Shown: positions 1 through 8,309, counted from the stretch's first letter. The stretch is DNA of 33,238 nucleotides from Streptomyces sp. RP5T (GCF_003933965.1 NZ_RSAJ01000025.1:1-33238); one strand, 5' to 3'. Numbers and translations: made by a program. The notes: generated by a model not told the origin, from the letters alone.

Positions 1-1226
1 GGGTAGACGTGGGCATGGATGTCCCGGCCGTCCGGCCCGGTGAAGACGCGGATCTGGGGCTCGGGGTAGTGCACGGGGTCGACCGGGTCGTCATGCCCGG
101 CGCCGATCACCCGGGCGCGGCCGGTGGGGGCGCCCCCGCCCGACGTGGTCCGGGCGTCGGGGCGGGTGTCCAGCTCCACGACCTCGTAGGCGGTGCGCGG
201 GCTGGCGCCGACGGCGACGACCCGTTCGCCGTGCACCGCGAGGGTGGGCGCGAACTCGGTCCAGGGACCGGCCGCGTCGACGAGTTCGCCCGTCTCGGGG
301 TCCAGGAGGCCGAGCGCGGTCGAGCCGGCGCCGTGCACGACGGCGATCAGTCCGCTGTCCAGCGGGGCGAACCAGCGGTGGCCGAGCTTCCACAGGGCGC
401 CGCCGAACTCCTCCTCGCGCGGGCAGAGTTGTTCGCCGTCACGGTAGAGGTTCCACCAGCCGGTGCGGTCGCTCGCGTACAGGAGCCGGCCGTCGGGCGA
501 CCAGTCGGCCTGGGCGATGGACTCCTCAGGGCCGCCGGCCACCGTGCGGGGCTCGCGGAGGCTGCCCTCGTGGACGTCGGCGACGATCAGCTCGGTGCCG
601 TCCCAGGGCATCCGGGGGTGGTCCCAGGCGAGCCAGGCGGCACGCGAGCCGTCGGGTGAGACACGGGGTCCGGTGACGAACCGGTGCCGGTCGTCGGTGA
701 GTTCACGCACCGCGTCCCGGTCCTGCGCGGCCGAGCCGTCCAGCGGCACGGCGGCCAGGACCCGGCGGACGTCGGTGGGGCCGTCCCCGGTGAACTCCTC
801 CAGGACGCACCACACTTCACCGAGCTCGTACCTCAACTGCGGCTCGGCCCAGCGCAGTCCGCCGCCGACCGGGGAGACGGGCGTGAGGGGGCGCGGCTCG
901 CCACCGGGTTCGTACCGGTACAGCCGCTGGTCGGCGAAGTTCACGAACACCACGAGCGGTGCGCCGGCCACCGCCGTGCCGGCCCAGGGGTGGCCGCCGT
1001 ACTCGATGACCCGGCTGCGCACGTTCCACGGCGCGGGCAGTACCGGCTCCTCCCGGCCGTCGGCGTGTCTGCGCACCAGGGTGCGGCGGCCACCCTCGGT
1101 GGGCCGGGGTTCGGTCCACCACACCTCGTCCCCGACGAAGCCGAGCCATTCGGGGTGCCCGTCGTGCGCCGCGGCGAGCGCCGCGTCGATGGGCGAGGGC
1201 CAGGAACCGTATGGTGACGTCCGCAC
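1..1226 (-). CDS. S9 family (prolyl oligopeptidase-like) peptidase, partial at left edge
   Basis: Translating the minus strand from GTG at 1226 gives an open frame of 408 codons that runs off the window. The visible part is the N-terminal beta-propeller of an S9 acyl-aminoacyl-peptidase/prolyl-oligopeptidase-like enzyme. It has repeated blade motifs such as WSPDGRLLYASDRTGWWNLY and VSPDGSRAAWLAWDHPRMPW, typical of PD40/S9 propellers. The catalytic alpha/beta-hydrolase domain with Ser-Asp-His would lie beyond position 1 and cannot be checked. There is no signal peptide, so it is probably cytosolic. A GGGGGAG tract lies just upstream of the GTG, and the gene starts 16 nt after the M20 stop, so it is the third gene of the M55-M20-S9 operon. 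The family trims N-terminal residues or acyl-residues from short peptides; the exact specificity is not visible. Confidence 0.88.
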   Translation of the reverse strand, partial: MRTSPYGSWPSPIDAALAAAHDGHPEWLGFVGDEVWWTEPRPTEGGRRTLVRRHADGREEPVLPAPWNVRSRVIEYGGHPWAGTAVAGAPLVVFVNFADQRLYRYEPGGEPRPLTPVSPVGGGLRWAEPQLRYELGEVWCVLEEFTGDGPTDVRRVLAAVPLDGSAAQDRDAVRELTDDRHRFVTGPRVSPDGSRAAWLAWDHPRMPWDGTELIVADVHEGSLREPRTVAGGPEESIAQADWSPDGRLLYASDRTGWWNLYRDGEQLCPREEEFGGALWKLGHRWFAPLDSGLIAVVHGAGSTALGLLDPETGELVDAAGPWTEFAPTLAVHGERVVAVGASPRTAYEVVELDTRPDARTTSGGGAPTGRARVIGAGHDDPVDPVHYPEPQIRVFTGPDGRDIHAHVY

Positions 1227-1242
1227 GTTCTCCCCCACTCGC

Positions 1243-2547
1243 TCAGGCCGTCCGCAGGAAGCGGTCGAGTACCCGCACGCCGAAGTGCAGTGCCTCGACG
1301 GGGACGCGCTCGTCGACCCCGTGGAAGAGCGCCTGGTAGTCGAAGCCCTCGGGCAGCTTCAGCGGCGCGAACCCGTACCCGGTGATGCCGAGGCGGGAGA
1401 ACTGCTTGGCGTCCGTGCCGCCGGACATGCAGTACGGCACCACGTACCCCTCGGGCGCGAACTCCTCGACCGCGGCCCGCATGCGGGCGTACGTCGGCGA
1501 GTCGACCGGTGCCTGGAGGGCGACCTCGCGATGGCTGTACTCCCAGTCCACGTCGGGCCCCGTGAGCAGGTCCAGGGTCGTACGGAACTCGTCCTCGCCG
1601 CCGGGCAGATAGCGGCCGTCGACGTGGGCCACCGCCTCCCCGGGGATCACGTTGAGCTTGTAACCGGCTTCCAGCATGGTGGGGTTGGCGCTGTTGCGCA
1701 CGGTCGCCTCGACCAGCTTGGCCGCCGGGCCCAGCTTCTCCAGGAGTCCGTCCACGTCGGTGAGGTCGGGCTCGATGCCGTAGAGCGCGGCGAGTTCGGC
1801 AAGGGCGGCGCTGACCGTCGGGGTGAGCCTGAGCGGCCACTCGTGCTCGCCGATGCGGGTCACTGCGGCGGCGAGCCGGGTGACCGCGTTCTCCTTGTTG
1901 ACCTTGGAGCCGTGTCCGGCGCGGCCGCGCGCGGTGAGCTTGAGCCAGCCGGTGCCGCGCTCCCCCGCCGCGATCGGGTAGATCTGCCGCCCGGAGCCGT
2001 CGTGGAAGGTGAACGCCCCGGACTCGCTGATTCCCTCCGTGCAGCCCTCGAAGAGCTCCGGGTGCTCGTCGGCGAGGAACCCGGAGCCGTCCTCGGCGCT
2101 GGCCTCCTCGTCCGCGGTGAACGCGACCACGAGGTCCCGCCGGGGCCGTACGCCCTGGCGGGCCCAGCTCCGCACGACGGACAGGATCATCGCGTCCATG
2201 TTCTTCATGTCGACCGCGCCGCGCCCCCAGACGACCCCGTCGCGGACCTCCCCGGAGAAGGGGTGCACGCTCCAGTCGGCGGCCTCGGCGGGCACCACGT
2301 CCAGATGGCCGTGGACGAGCAGCGCGTCCGCCGTCGGGTCGGTGCCCTCGATCCGGGCGACGACGTTCGTCCGGCCCGCGGTGCGCTCCAGCATCAGGGG
2401 TTCGAGGCCCGCGCCGGCCAGCTGCTCGGCCGCGTACTCGGCGGCGGGGCGCTCCTGGCAGTCACCGCCCCCGCGGTTGGTGGTGTCGATGCGGATGAGG
2501 TCGGAGGTGAATCGGACGACCTCGTCCAGTGCCTGCTGGTCAGCCAT
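1243..2547 (-). CDS. M20 family metallopeptidase (ArgE/DapE/carboxypeptidase-like)
   Basis: A 434-aa cytosolic zinc hydrolase of the M20 family. HGHLDVVP (His81 metal ligand, Asp83), GRGAVDMKN (Asp113 bridging ligand) and TADEEASAEDG (Glu147 general base, Glu148 ligand) are all present, so the active site looks intact. The dimerisation/lid domain lies between about residues 200 and 330 (RGRAGHGSKV region). The ATG at 2547 is preceded by a strong GGAGGAG and overlaps the end of the upstream M55 gene by 8 nt, implying translational coupling. The open frame continues upstream to 2841, but that stretch lies inside the M55 gene and is not used. M20 members hydrolyse N-acyl amino acids, dipeptides or succinyl-diaminopimelate; automatic labels such as dapE or argE would be over-specific. 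The setting between a D-aminopeptidase and an S9 peptidase argues for peptide or cell-wall peptide catabolism. Confidence 0.93.
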   Translation of the reverse strand: MADQQALDEVVRFTSDLIRIDTTNRGGGDCQERPAAEYAAEQLAGAGLEPLMLERTAGRTNVVARIEGTDPTADALLVHGHLDVVPAEAADWSVHPFSGEVRDGVVWGRGAVDMKNMDAMILSVVRSWARQGVRPRRDLVVAFTADEEASAEDGSGFLADEHPELFEGCTEGISESGAFTFHDGSGRQIYPIAAGERGTGWLKLTARGRAGHGSKVNKENAVTRLAAAVTRIGEHEWPLRLTPTVSAALAELAALYGIEPDLTDVDGLLEKLGPAAKLVEATVRNSANPTMLEAGYKLNVIPGEAVAHVDGRYLPGGEDEFRTTLDLLTGPDVDWEYSHREVALQAPVDSPTYARMRAAVEEFAPEGYVVPYCMSGGTDAKQFSRLGITGYGFAPLKLPEGFDYQALFHGVDERVPVEALHFGVRVLDRFLRTA

Positions 2548-3373
2548 ACTGCTCCTCCACGGCGGCCGAGACGATGGTGGTGACCGCCTTGAAGGTACGG
2601 ATCGCCGCGTACATGGTCTCGTTCGTGTACGCCACCTTCCGCACCCCGATCCGCTCCACACCCGGCACCACGGTGGCGGCCATCGCGAGGTGCTCGGCGT
2701 CGAACTCGACGGCGATCGTGAACGGGCCCGCCTGGACGGGTTCCTGACGGACCGCCAGCCGCGCGGCCTCCTTGGCGGCGGCCCGGATGTCGGCGGCCGT
2801 GCGGGCCGGTGTACGGCACACGGCCGCGTACCGCGAGACATGGTCCTTGACGGCGACCTTCAGCGCCCCGGGCGCGTACCCGAGGGCGTCCTCGCAGGCG
2901 ACGTCGTCCCCGGTGACCAGGACGACGGGGACGCCGTACTCCGCCACCACGTGCGCGTTGAGGTACCCCTCGCTCGCGGGGACGTCGTTCAGCCACACCC
3001 CGGTGACGGAGTTGGCGAGGTAGGTGTGGGCGAGGACGCCCTCCTGGCCCGCGCCCGCGTGGTAGCCGAGGAAGGCGATGCCGTCGACGTCGCCGTGCTG
3101 GACGCCCTCGACCATGGACAGCGACTTGTGCCTGCCGGTGAGCATCTGCGCGCGCTCGTCGAGCCGCTCCAGGAGCAGGTTGCGCATGGTCCAGTGGGCC
3201 TCGTTGACGAGCACCTCGTCGGCGCCCCCGTCGAAGAAGCCCAGCACGGCGGCGTTCACGTCCGAGGTGAACATCGACCGGCACCGCTCCCACTGCGGGG
3301 TGCCCGGCAGCACGTCGGCCGGCCAGGTCACACCGGTGGCGCCCTCCATGTCGGCGCTGATCAGGATCTTCAT
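2540..3373 (-). CDS. M55 family zinc D-aminopeptidase (DppA-like)
   Basis: A 277-aa protein matching the whole length of M55 D-aminopeptidases such as Bacillus DppA. It starts MKILISADMEG, giving Asp8 and Glu10, followed by NEAHW (His60), GYHAGAG (His105), AHTY (His116, the likely catalytic His) and ASEGYLN (Glu135). These reproduce the family's di-zinc ligands and active-site His, so it should be active. DppA-type enzymes form ring-shaped decamers in the cytosol and remove N-terminal D-residues such as D-Ala from short peptides. It is the first gene of a minus-strand operon with the M20 and S9 genes, which suggests salvage of D-amino-acid-containing (peptidoglycan-derived) peptides. It has no good Shine-Dalgarno. 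A TAACGT hexamer ending 8 nt before the ATG suggests a leaderless or near-leaderless mRNA. Confidence 0.93.
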   Translation of the reverse strand: MKILISADMEGATGVTWPADVLPGTPQWERCRSMFTSDVNAAVLGFFDGGADEVLVNEAHWTMRNLLLERLDERAQMLTGRHKSLSMVEGVQHGDVDGIAFLGYHAGAGQEGVLAHTYLANSVTGVWLNDVPASEGYLNAHVVAEYGVPVVLVTGDDVACEDALGYAPGALKVAVKDHVSRYAAVCRTPARTAADIRAAAKEAARLAVRQEPVQAGPFTIAVEFDAEHLAMAATVVPGVERIGVRKVAYTNETMYAAIRTFKAVTTIVSAAVEEQYG

Positions 3374-3381
3374 GGTCCGCC

Positions 3382-3410
3382 ACGTTACGCGCCGCGAGGG
3401 TTTACGTCGC
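3382..3410 (-). promoter_or_regulatory. Predicted promoter of the M55-M20-S9 operon
   Basis: On the minus strand the -35 candidate GCGACG (plus 3405-3410) and the -10 candidate TAACGT (plus 3382-3387) are 17 bp apart. The -10 ends 8 nt before the ATG at 3373. Transcription would begin at or next to the start codon, which fits the missing Shine-Dalgarno. Seen by eye only. Confidence 0.45.
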
Positions 3411-3416
3411 CCATGA

Positions 3417-3455
3417 GGGGTGAGGCGAGCCCCATGGCGCTCACCCCCGCCTCAC
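3417..3455. repeat. Interlocked inverted repeats between divergent promoters
   Basis: Two perfect 8-bp inverted repeats share sequence. GGGGTGAG (3417-3424) pairs with CTCACCCC (3440-3447), and GTGAGGCG (3420-3427) pairs with CGCCTCAC (3448-3455). A further GAGC/GCTC pair (3427-3430/3439-3442) lies within them. The block sits in the 146-bp gap between the divergent M55 operon and the acyltransferase, upstream of both predicted start points, so an operator is more likely than an RNA hairpin. Confidence 0.45.
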
Positions 3456-3476
3456 AGGTGACTCATGGAAGACGCG

Positions 3477-3482
3477 TATCCT
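3477..3482 (+). promoter_or_regulatory. Candidate -10 box (TATCCT) of the acyltransferase gene
   Basis: TATCCT matches the TANNNT actinobacterial -10 pattern and would place the transcription start near 3490, about 30 nt before the GTG. No convincing -35 is seen 17-18 bp upstream. Confidence 0.35.
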
Positions 3483-3519
3483 CCCTCGCGGGTTCCACAG
3501 GAGACGGTCAAGGAGAAGA

Positions 3520-4635
3520 GTGAGCGACACCGCACAGCCCGTCCGGTCGGCACGGCCCACGACGGCGACGAGTACCCCGGAGAGCCCGGCCGGGCGTCCC
3601 CGGCAGCGTGACGCGTTCTTCGACAACGCCAAGTACCTGGCGATCGTGCTCGTCGCGATGGGTCACGCGTGGGAGCCGCTGCGCGGCGACAGCCGCGCCG
3701 TCACCGCGCTGTACACGCTCGTCTACGCCTTCCACATGCCCGCGTTCATCATCATCTCGGGCTATTTCTCCCGCTCCTTCGACGCGAGCCCGGCGAAGAT
3801 CAAGCGGCTGGTGACCGGCGTCGTCGTCCCGTATGTCGTTTTCGAGACGGCGTACACCTTTTTCACCCGCTGGTCGGACGGTGTCCCGGACCGGGCGATC
3901 ACTCTCCTGGACCCGCTGTACCTGACCTGGTTCCTGGCCGCCCTGTTCATCTGGCGGCTGACCACTCCGATCTGGCGCAGCGTGCGGTGGCCGCTGCCGA
4001 TCGCGCTCGCGGTCGCCGCGCTCGCCACCCTCAGCCCGTCCATCGGCGACGACCTCGACCTCCAGCGCGCCCTGCAGTTCCTGCCGTACTTCGTGCTCGG
4101 CCTGTGTCTGCGCCCGGCGCACTTCTCGCTGGTGCGCCGGTGGCGGGTGCGGCTGCTCGCGGTCCCGGTGTTCGCGGGCGCGGTGGTGTTCTCGTACTGG
4201 GCTGTCCCGCGCATGGACTACGCGTGGTTCTTCCACCGCGACGCCGCCGAGCACTTCGGGGTGCCCGCCTGGTACGGCCCGCTGATGACCCTGGCCCTCT
4301 TCGGCTGCTCGCTGGTCCTGGTCGCCTGCTTCCTGTCCTGGGTGCCGGGGCGCCGCATGTGGTTCACGACCCTGGGCGCGGGCACCCTCTACGGCTATCT
4401 GCTGCACGGTTTCGTCGTCCAGGCCGGGCAGCACTTCGACTGGGCCGGCCATCGCTGGGCGCACACCCCGCTCGGCGAGATCGCCGTCACGCTCGTCGCG
4501 GGCGCGGTGGTGACCGTGCTGTGCACCGCGCCCGTGCGCCGGGTGTTCCGGTGTGTGATGGAGCCGCGGATGGAGTGGGCGTTCCGCAGGACCGCGCCCG
4601 CCACGGACGCGGAGCCCGCCCAGCCGCGTCGATAA
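3520..4635 (+). CDS. Acyltransferase family 3 membrane protein (fucose-4-O-acetylase-like)
   Basis: A 371-aa integral membrane protein. After a hydrophilic N-terminal tail of about 30 residues comes RDAFFDNAKYLAIVLVAMGH (ending at His49), the characteristic start of acyltransferase-3 proteins. About ten hydrophobic segments follow, including AFHMPAFIIISGYFSRS with the family's F-x-M-P-x-F-x-x-x-S-G-Y motif, and a final helix near GYLLHGFVVQAG. The closest subgroup by motif is the fucose-4-O-acetylase-like acetyltransferases, which move acyl groups onto sugars or other acceptors at the membrane; the substrate is not evident. The GTG start at 3520 is chosen because AAGGAG lies 4 nt upstream. 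It is transcribed alone, divergent from the peptidase operon and convergent with the methyltransferase. Confidence 0.9.
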   Translation: MSDTAQPVRSARPTTATSTPESPAGRPRQRDAFFDNAKYLAIVLVAMGHAWEPLRGDSRAVTALYTLVYAFHMPAFIIISGYFSRSFDASPAKIKRLVTGVVVPYVVFETAYTFFTRWSDGVPDRAITLLDPLYLTWFLAALFIWRLTTPIWRSVRWPLPIALAVAALATLSPSIGDDLDLQRALQFLPYFVLGLCLRPAHFSLVRRWRVRLLAVPVFAGAVVFSYWAVPRMDYAWFFHRDAAEHFGVPAWYGPLMTLALFGCSLVLVACFLSWVPGRRMWFTTLGAGTLYGYLLHGFVVQAGQHFDWAGHRWAHTPLGEIAVTLVAGAVVTVLCTAPVRRVFRCVMEPRMEWAFRRTAPATDAEPAQPRR

Positions 4636-4668
4636 GGCGCCGCACGTCCGGTGGATGCGGTCGATCAG

Positions 4669-4697
4669 GAGGTCGACGGGCGGCGGGGGCCGACCTC
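4669..4697. terminator. Possible hairpin terminator between convergent genes
   Basis: GAGGTCG (4669-4675) and CGACCTC (4691-4697) form a 7-bp stem with a G-rich 15-nt loop. It lies in the 208-bp gap where the acyltransferase and methyltransferase genes converge. There is no U-tract, so assignment as a terminator is weak. The rest of the gap shows nothing recognisable. Confidence 0.3.
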
Positions 4698-4843
4698 GAC
4701 TCCCACGCCGTCGCGCGGGCGGCCGCGGAACGTATGGCCTCCGCCGGGGCCGGACGGCCGGTGAGCCGTGGCCGACGATAGTGGACGCCCTGCTCGTGGG
4801 AGGGCGGCCACCACGGGTCACACCATGCCGGCTCAACCGGTCG

Positions 4844-5569
4844 TCAGGCCGTGCGGCCCACCACCCACCACTTCGACGGCAGTTCGATCCGGGTGCCGTC
4901 GGACCGGTACTCGGTGGTGATGAGCGGCAGTTCACCGCTCGCGACGATCGCCAGCCCCGCCGCCCCGAGGTACACGGGCACCGCCTCGTCGGCCACCTCA
5001 CCGGGCGCGATGCCGTGCCGGAAGACGGGGGCCAGCTTCGCGGGCGGCCCGTCGGGACCCTGCGCCAGGCCCACCAGGACGGACTTGGCGGCCTCGGACA
5101 GCTCGACGAGGAAGGCCCGCCCGCGCGCCCCGACGAGCGTGGCGATTCCGTCGACCAGCTGCTGCCGGTCCTCGGGCGCTGCCTGGTGCAGCACGCCCCG
5201 CATGTAGACGTTGGCGTCGCCGAGTTCGGCGTGCAGGTTCTCCGGCTCGCTCTTGTCGCAGGCGTCCAGCAGCCGGTACGTCACCTGCCCGTCGGGGTCG
5301 GCGTCGCGCGCCCGGTCCAGGGCGGCGGCGGACAGGTCGACGCCGACGACCTCGGTGAAGTGGGCGGCGAGGAACCGGCTCTGGGTGCCGTTCCCGCAGC
5401 CCAGGTCCACGAGGGGCAGCCCGGGATCGGCCAGGAGCGGCTCGAAGTGGGCGAGGTGGACCCCCGCGGTCAACACCGGCTCCGCATCCCAGAACACGGC
5501 CCCCTGCCGCCCCGGGGCCTCCCGCCAGAAACCCTCCCAGGACTCGCGGTACCGACCAGTCACGCCCAT
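4844..5569 (-). CDS. Class I SAM-dependent methyltransferase
   Basis: A 241-aa methyltransferase. The SAM-binding motif I is VDLGCGNGT at residues 54-62, followed by VVGVDLS (motif II acidic residue at about 78) and RLLDACD. The C-terminal part has the usual alternating strands, ending ELPSKWWVVGRTA. The substrate cannot be told. The ATG at 5569 is chosen because GGGGAG lies 8 nt upstream. An earlier in-frame ATG at 5662 has a purine tract directly against it with no spacing and is unlikely. The chosen start overlaps, by 10 nt and out of frame, the end of a Trp-rich small ORF (5560-5655), suggesting coupled translation. Confidence 0.88.
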   Translation of the reverse strand: MGVTGRYRESWEGFWREAPGRQGAVFWDAEPVLTAGVHLAHFEPLLADPGLPLVDLGCGNGTQSRFLAAHFTEVVGVDLSAAALDRARDADPDGQVTYRLLDACDKSEPENLHAELGDANVYMRGVLHQAAPEDRQQLVDGIATLVGARGRAFLVELSEAAKSVLVGLAQGPDGPPAKLAPVFRHGIAPGEVADEAVPVYLGAAGLAIVASGELPLITTEYRSDGTRIELPSKWWVVGRTA

Positions 5570-5655
5570 GCCCAACTCCCCAGGATGCGCCACAAACCCG
5601 CCACACTTGACGGCCAGTACGGTGTATCGCGCCGGGGGCAGGCGGACAAGCGCAT
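5560..5655 (-). CDS. Small ORF, 31 aa, Trp-rich, overlapping the methyltransferase start
   Basis: A short minus-strand frame starting at ATG 5655, with AAGGA 7 nt upstream, and ending at TGA 5560-5562, inside the methyltransferase start region. It encodes 31 residues with four tryptophans (positions 14, 22, 28, 30), the last three within the C-terminal ten. Such density is far above chance in a high-GC genome. It is either a leader peptide that couples translation of the methyltransferase to Trp-tRNA or ribosome passage, or a chance frame. No family is recognised, and no separate promoter or attenuator stem was found. Confidence 0.4.
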   Translation of the reverse strand: MRLSACPRRDTPYWPSSVAGLWRILGSWAWA

Positions 5656-5708
5656 GGCGCATTCCTTCACTGTCAGTTCGACGAAAGCGCGCCCCTGCGC
5701 GAGACCGC

Positions 5709-8177
5709 TCAGCGGCGCGGCAGGGTCATCTCGAACCAGACGGTCTTGCCGGCCTTCGTCCGGCTGGCGCCCCACTCCCTGGCCAGGGTGCTGACCACTC
5801 TGAGCCCCCGCCCCTGCTCGTCGGTGGGCCCCGCGCTCAGCAGGTTCGGCAGATCGTGGTCGTCGTCGTCCACCTCGCACAGCAGGGTGTCCTCCCGGAC
5901 GAGCCGCAGCTCGACGGGCCGGCTGTGCGAGTGCCGCAGGGCGTTGGTGACGAGCTCGCTCACCATCAGCTCCGCGCCGTCGGCCAGCTTCGCGAGCCCC
6001 CAGTCGTGCAGCTGCTCCCGCACCACCGCCCGGGCCCGCCCCGCCTCGGCCGGATCCAGCGCGATCCGCCACTCGGCGACGTCGTCCGCCCCGATGCCGT
6101 TGAGCCGGGCCATGAGCAGCGCCACGTCGTCCTTGCGTCCGCCCCGCGGGTTGAGGGCCCGGACGATCGCGTCGCAGGCGTCGTCCATGGAGGCGGCCGG
6201 GTGGGCGGCGGACTCGGTGAGCGTGGCGAGGCCCACGCCGATGTCCTCGCCCCGCACCTCCACCAGCCCGTCGGTGCACATCAGCAGCCGGTCCCCGGGC
6301 TCCACCCGCACGCGCACCGCCTCGAAGGGCACCCCGCCGACGCCGATGGGCGCGCCGGTGGGCAGGTCCAGGAGTTCGCTGCGGCCGTCCGCGGCCCGCA
6401 CGATCACCGGCGGGATGTGTCCCGCGTTGGCGATGTGCAGCTCGCTCGCGATCGGGTCGTAGACGGCGTACAGGCAGGTCGCGAGGTAGGTGTCGCCGAG
6501 CCGCTGGGCGAGGTCGTCGAGGTTGCGCAGCAGCTGGGCCGGCGGCAGGTCGAGCGCCGCCATGGTCTGTACGGCCGTGCGCAACTGGCCCATCATGGCA
6601 GCGGAGTTGAGCCCGTGCCCCATGACGTCCCCGACGACCAGGGCGGTCCGCGCGCCGGGCAGCTTCACGGAGTCGAACCAGTCGCCGCCGACCCGGCCGA
6701 GGAGCGTGCCCGGCAGATAGCGGGTGGCGATGTCGCAGCCCGCCATGCGTGCCGGGATGTGCGGCAGCATGCTGTCCTGGAGCGTCTCGGCGACGGACTC
6801 CTGGAAGGTGTACATGCGCGCGTTGTCGAGCACGAGGCCCGCGCGGGCGGCGAGTTCGGCGCCGGTGACCCGGTCCATGTCGTTGAACTCGACGCGCTCG
6901 GGGTGCCGGAGCAGGATCATGAACCCGAGGACCACGTTGCGGGCCTTGAGCGGGACGACGAGCATGGAGCGGCCGGTGATCAGCGGCCGGATGTCCCGCT
7001 TCTCGAACTGCGAGGCGATCGCGTGCCCCATCTGTTCGCTGATGCGCGGCACGAGGACCGGTTCACCGGTGGTCATGCACTGGAAGAACGGGGTGTGCGC
7101 GGGGAACGGCATGGCCTCGCCGACCGGCACCACGTCGTCCCAGCGGCCCGGCTCGTCGGTGTGTTCCAGGGCCACCCGGTGCCACATGGTGGTGGTGTCG
7201 GGCACTCCGTCGGGGAACCCCTCGCCGGCGACGACCTGTTCGCGCAGATAGGTGCCGGCCACGTCGGTGAAGCGGGGCACGACGGCCCGGCTGACCTCGA
7301 CGATGGTCCGTGACAGGTCGAGGGAGGTGCCGATCTTCCCGCTGACCTCGTTGAGGAACTCCAGCCGCTCGCGCACGGCGACGTACTCGAGGTCCTCGCC
7401 CTCCTCCGGCTCATCCTGCGGCAGCGGCAGGCCCGCCGCGGCCGCCCGGGCCGCCCGCTCCCGGCGGGCCCTGCGCTCGGCGCGGCGGGGCACGCCCCAG
7501 TCGGGGGTGACGGGCACCCGGTCGTTCTGGCTGAACTCCAGCACCGGATAGCCCAGTTCGAGGACCTGCGCGACGATGCGGGCGCTTTCGCCGACACTCA
7601 TGCTGGGGAGGATCTCGGGGAGCCTGCGGGCGAGTTCCTCGGCGCCGGGGAAGTCGGTGTGCAGGGCGAAGGCGGGCGCGATCCGCTCGACGGCCGTGCC
7701 GCCGTCGTCCGGGTCGGCCTCCCGCTGGAGTCCGGCGGCGTCGGCGGCCAGCACCAGCAGGCGCTCCGGGCCGGGGCCCACCAGCGGGTAGGCCCACCAC
7801 AGGACGTCGACGCGGTCCGCGCCGGGCGCGGTGAGGCGGGCGCGGCCCGCGGCCGGGTAGGAGAGCCGGCCGTCGAGGGAGGACTCCAGGTCGGGTCCGA
7901 GGCCGTCGTAGGCCGCGTGGACGGCGTAGGACCGGGTGTCCGGCTCGTCGGGGAGGGCTCCGGAGACGGGCAGCAGGTCGGCGGCGGAGCGGCCGATGGC
8001 CTCCTCCTTGCCGGCGCCGAACAGCCGGCTCGCGCCCCGGCTCCAGTGGGAGACCAGGCCGTCGCGGTCCACGACCACCACGGCCAGCGGGACCCGGCCG
8101 GTCGCGGCGAGTCCGTCCGCCGCGCCGCTCCCGGCTCCGCGGCTGGGAGGTGCGCCCCTCTCGGTGCCACGGTCCAT
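5709..8177 (-). CDS. PAS-GAF-PP2C (SpoIIE/RsbU) phosphatase with C-terminal HATPase domain
   Basis: An 822-aa cytosolic signalling protein. In order: a PAS sensor (about residues 28-150, VVVVDRDGLVSHWSRGASRLFG), an Arg-rich linker (230-250), a GAF domain (about 275-455), a PP2C-type SpoIIE/RsbU phosphatase (about 460-690) with metal motifs GGDWFD (497-502) and GDVMGHG (516-522), and an RsbW-like HATPase_c domain (about 700-820) with ELVTNALRHS and DEQGRGL. This layout is common in Streptomyces and joins a putative anti-sigma kinase and an anti-anti-sigma phosphatase in one chain. It probably controls a partner-switching cascade, but no sigma factor, STAS or anti-sigma gene is adjacent. ATG 8177 is chosen; a GGAGAGAGG tract lies about 10 nt upstream. 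It is 132 bp downstream of the MFS gene on the same strand. Confidence 0.93.
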   Translation of the reverse strand: MDRGTERGAPPSRGAGSGAADGLAATGRVPLAVVVVDRDGLVSHWSRGASRLFGAGKEEAIGRSAADLLPVSGALPDEPDTRSYAVHAAYDGLGPDLESSLDGRLSYPAAGRARLTAPGADRVDVLWWAYPLVGPGPERLLVLAADAAGLQREADPDDGGTAVERIAPAFALHTDFPGAEELARRLPEILPSMSVGESARIVAQVLELGYPVLEFSQNDRVPVTPDWGVPRRAERRARRERAARAAAAGLPLPQDEPEEGEDLEYVAVRERLEFLNEVSGKIGTSLDLSRTIVEVSRAVVPRFTDVAGTYLREQVVAGEGFPDGVPDTTTMWHRVALEHTDEPGRWDDVVPVGEAMPFPAHTPFFQCMTTGEPVLVPRISEQMGHAIASQFEKRDIRPLITGRSMLVVPLKARNVVLGFMILLRHPERVEFNDMDRVTGAELAARAGLVLDNARMYTFQESVAETLQDSMLPHIPARMAGCDIATRYLPGTLLGRVGGDWFDSVKLPGARTALVVGDVMGHGLNSAAMMGQLRTAVQTMAALDLPPAQLLRNLDDLAQRLGDTYLATCLYAVYDPIASELHIANAGHIPPVIVRAADGRSELLDLPTGAPIGVGGVPFEAVRVRVEPGDRLLMCTDGLVEVRGEDIGVGLATLTESAAHPAASMDDACDAIVRALNPRGGRKDDVALLMARLNGIGADDVAEWRIALDPAEAGRARAVVREQLHDWGLAKLADGAELMVSELVTNALRHSHSRPVELRLVREDTLLCEVDDDDHDLPNLLSAGPTDEQGRGLRVVSTLAREWGASRTKAGKTVWFEMTLPRR

Positions 8178-8309
8178 GGCCCAGGCCCTCTCTCCGCAAG
8201 ATCTGTGCCGCCTGCTCCACCGTACGGCGCCGGGCCTTCACGGTGTGCGGCAACGCGGGAATTGGCCCGGACCGGGTCGCACCGGCGCGCGCCCCGCGCT
8301 GATGGGCCG

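Noticed and set aside
463-2583. Plus-strand open frame of 706 codons
   Set aside because: Opposite the S9 and M20 peptidase genes, whose motifs are clear; no recognisable domain.
5569-5662. Longer methyltransferase start at ATG 5662
   Set aside because: The GAAGGA tract directly abuts this ATG, leaving no spacer, while ATG 5569 has a well-spaced GGGGAG and the intervening residues do not look like methyltransferase sequence.
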